Of a stretch of 64,000 nucleotides of DNA, positions 63,884 through 64,000 are shown piece after piece. Within the stretch, counting starts at the first letter, position 1; each line of letters begins with the position of its first letter. The position numbers and the translations under genes are program-made. The notes beneath the pieces were generated by a model. That model worked only from the letters and a program-made list of their open reading frames with translations, searched no databases and had not been told where the DNA came from. The stretch is taken from contig NW_024037060.1 of NCBI RefSeq assembly GCF_015706575.1, forward strand, positions 689,501-753,500. The letters are read 5' to 3'. This DNA is from Patiria miniata (Eukaryota > Echinodermata > Asteroidea > Valvatida > Asterinidae).

Positions 63884-64000
63884 CATGTATTCATGCAACT
63901 GGGAATTTACAAAAAAACAAGGACATTCCAAAACCACACAAGATTTTGTACAGTATTTTTCAATTTGTAATGGCATTCGTAAGAAGTAAAAAACGAGGAA
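63884..64000 (+). repeat. Dispersed repeat, partner of 11990-12113
   Basis: Shares ordered blocks with 11990-12113 and is cut by the window end. Confidence 0.65.

Overview
This is nuclear DNA from an animal, AT-rich and full of introns, with many short non-autonomous DNA transposons, LINE and tRNA-SINE fragments, G/C homopolymer runs and frequent ACATGTAC-type palindromes. The proteins are metazoan: hedgehog, RPS27, RAB8, HINT1, a multi-TM2 protein, a bZIP factor and centrin-3. Repeat style and protein similarity fit an invertebrate deuterostome such as an echinoderm or hemichordate; this is inferred, as no species-specific marker was found.

Layout from left to right. The last exon of hedgehog (+, 895-1577) carries the self-cleaving Hint/Hog domain. 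An orphan signal-peptide and single-TM protein follows (+, 4517-6570), then RPS27 (-, 8630-13494). Next is a RAB8 locus (+, 15275-28857). It has seven shared downstream exons preceded by five separate ATG-bearing first exons, each encoding its own P-loop and switch I and each ending in the same phase-1 donor. After a gene-poor stretch come HINT1 (-, 36342-38317) and a protein with four TM2 domains (-, 40622-42932). Three variant U2 snRNA-like genes follow (one -, two +, 43975-47118), then a bZIP gene with a long overlapping upstream ORF (-, 49423 to about 52740), and complete centrin-3 (+, 54099-63235).

The strongest candidate for an undescribed system is the RAB8 first-exon array. Promoter choice would swap the nucleotide pocket and effector loop of one small GTPase while keeping its G4/G5 motifs, LRRK2-type Thr72 and CALL prenylation tail. 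Three first exons have canonical P-loops. One has Val in place of the Mg2+-binding Ser/Thr, the residue altered in the classical T22N dominant negative. One has Asp at the position equivalent to Ras Gly13. The second candidate is the U2-like trio, which keeps promoters, Sm site, stem-loops and 3' box but lacks the GUAGUA branch-site recognition sequence.

The remaining sequence is introns, UTRs and intergenic DNA filled with transposons. Many have readable ends and target-site duplications: Harbinger-like (TTA/TAA), piggyBac-like (TTAA), hAT-like (8 bp) and a 9-bp-TSD foldback nested inside another MITE. No complete autonomous transposon, virus-derived element, CRISPR or bona fide tRNA gene was seen.
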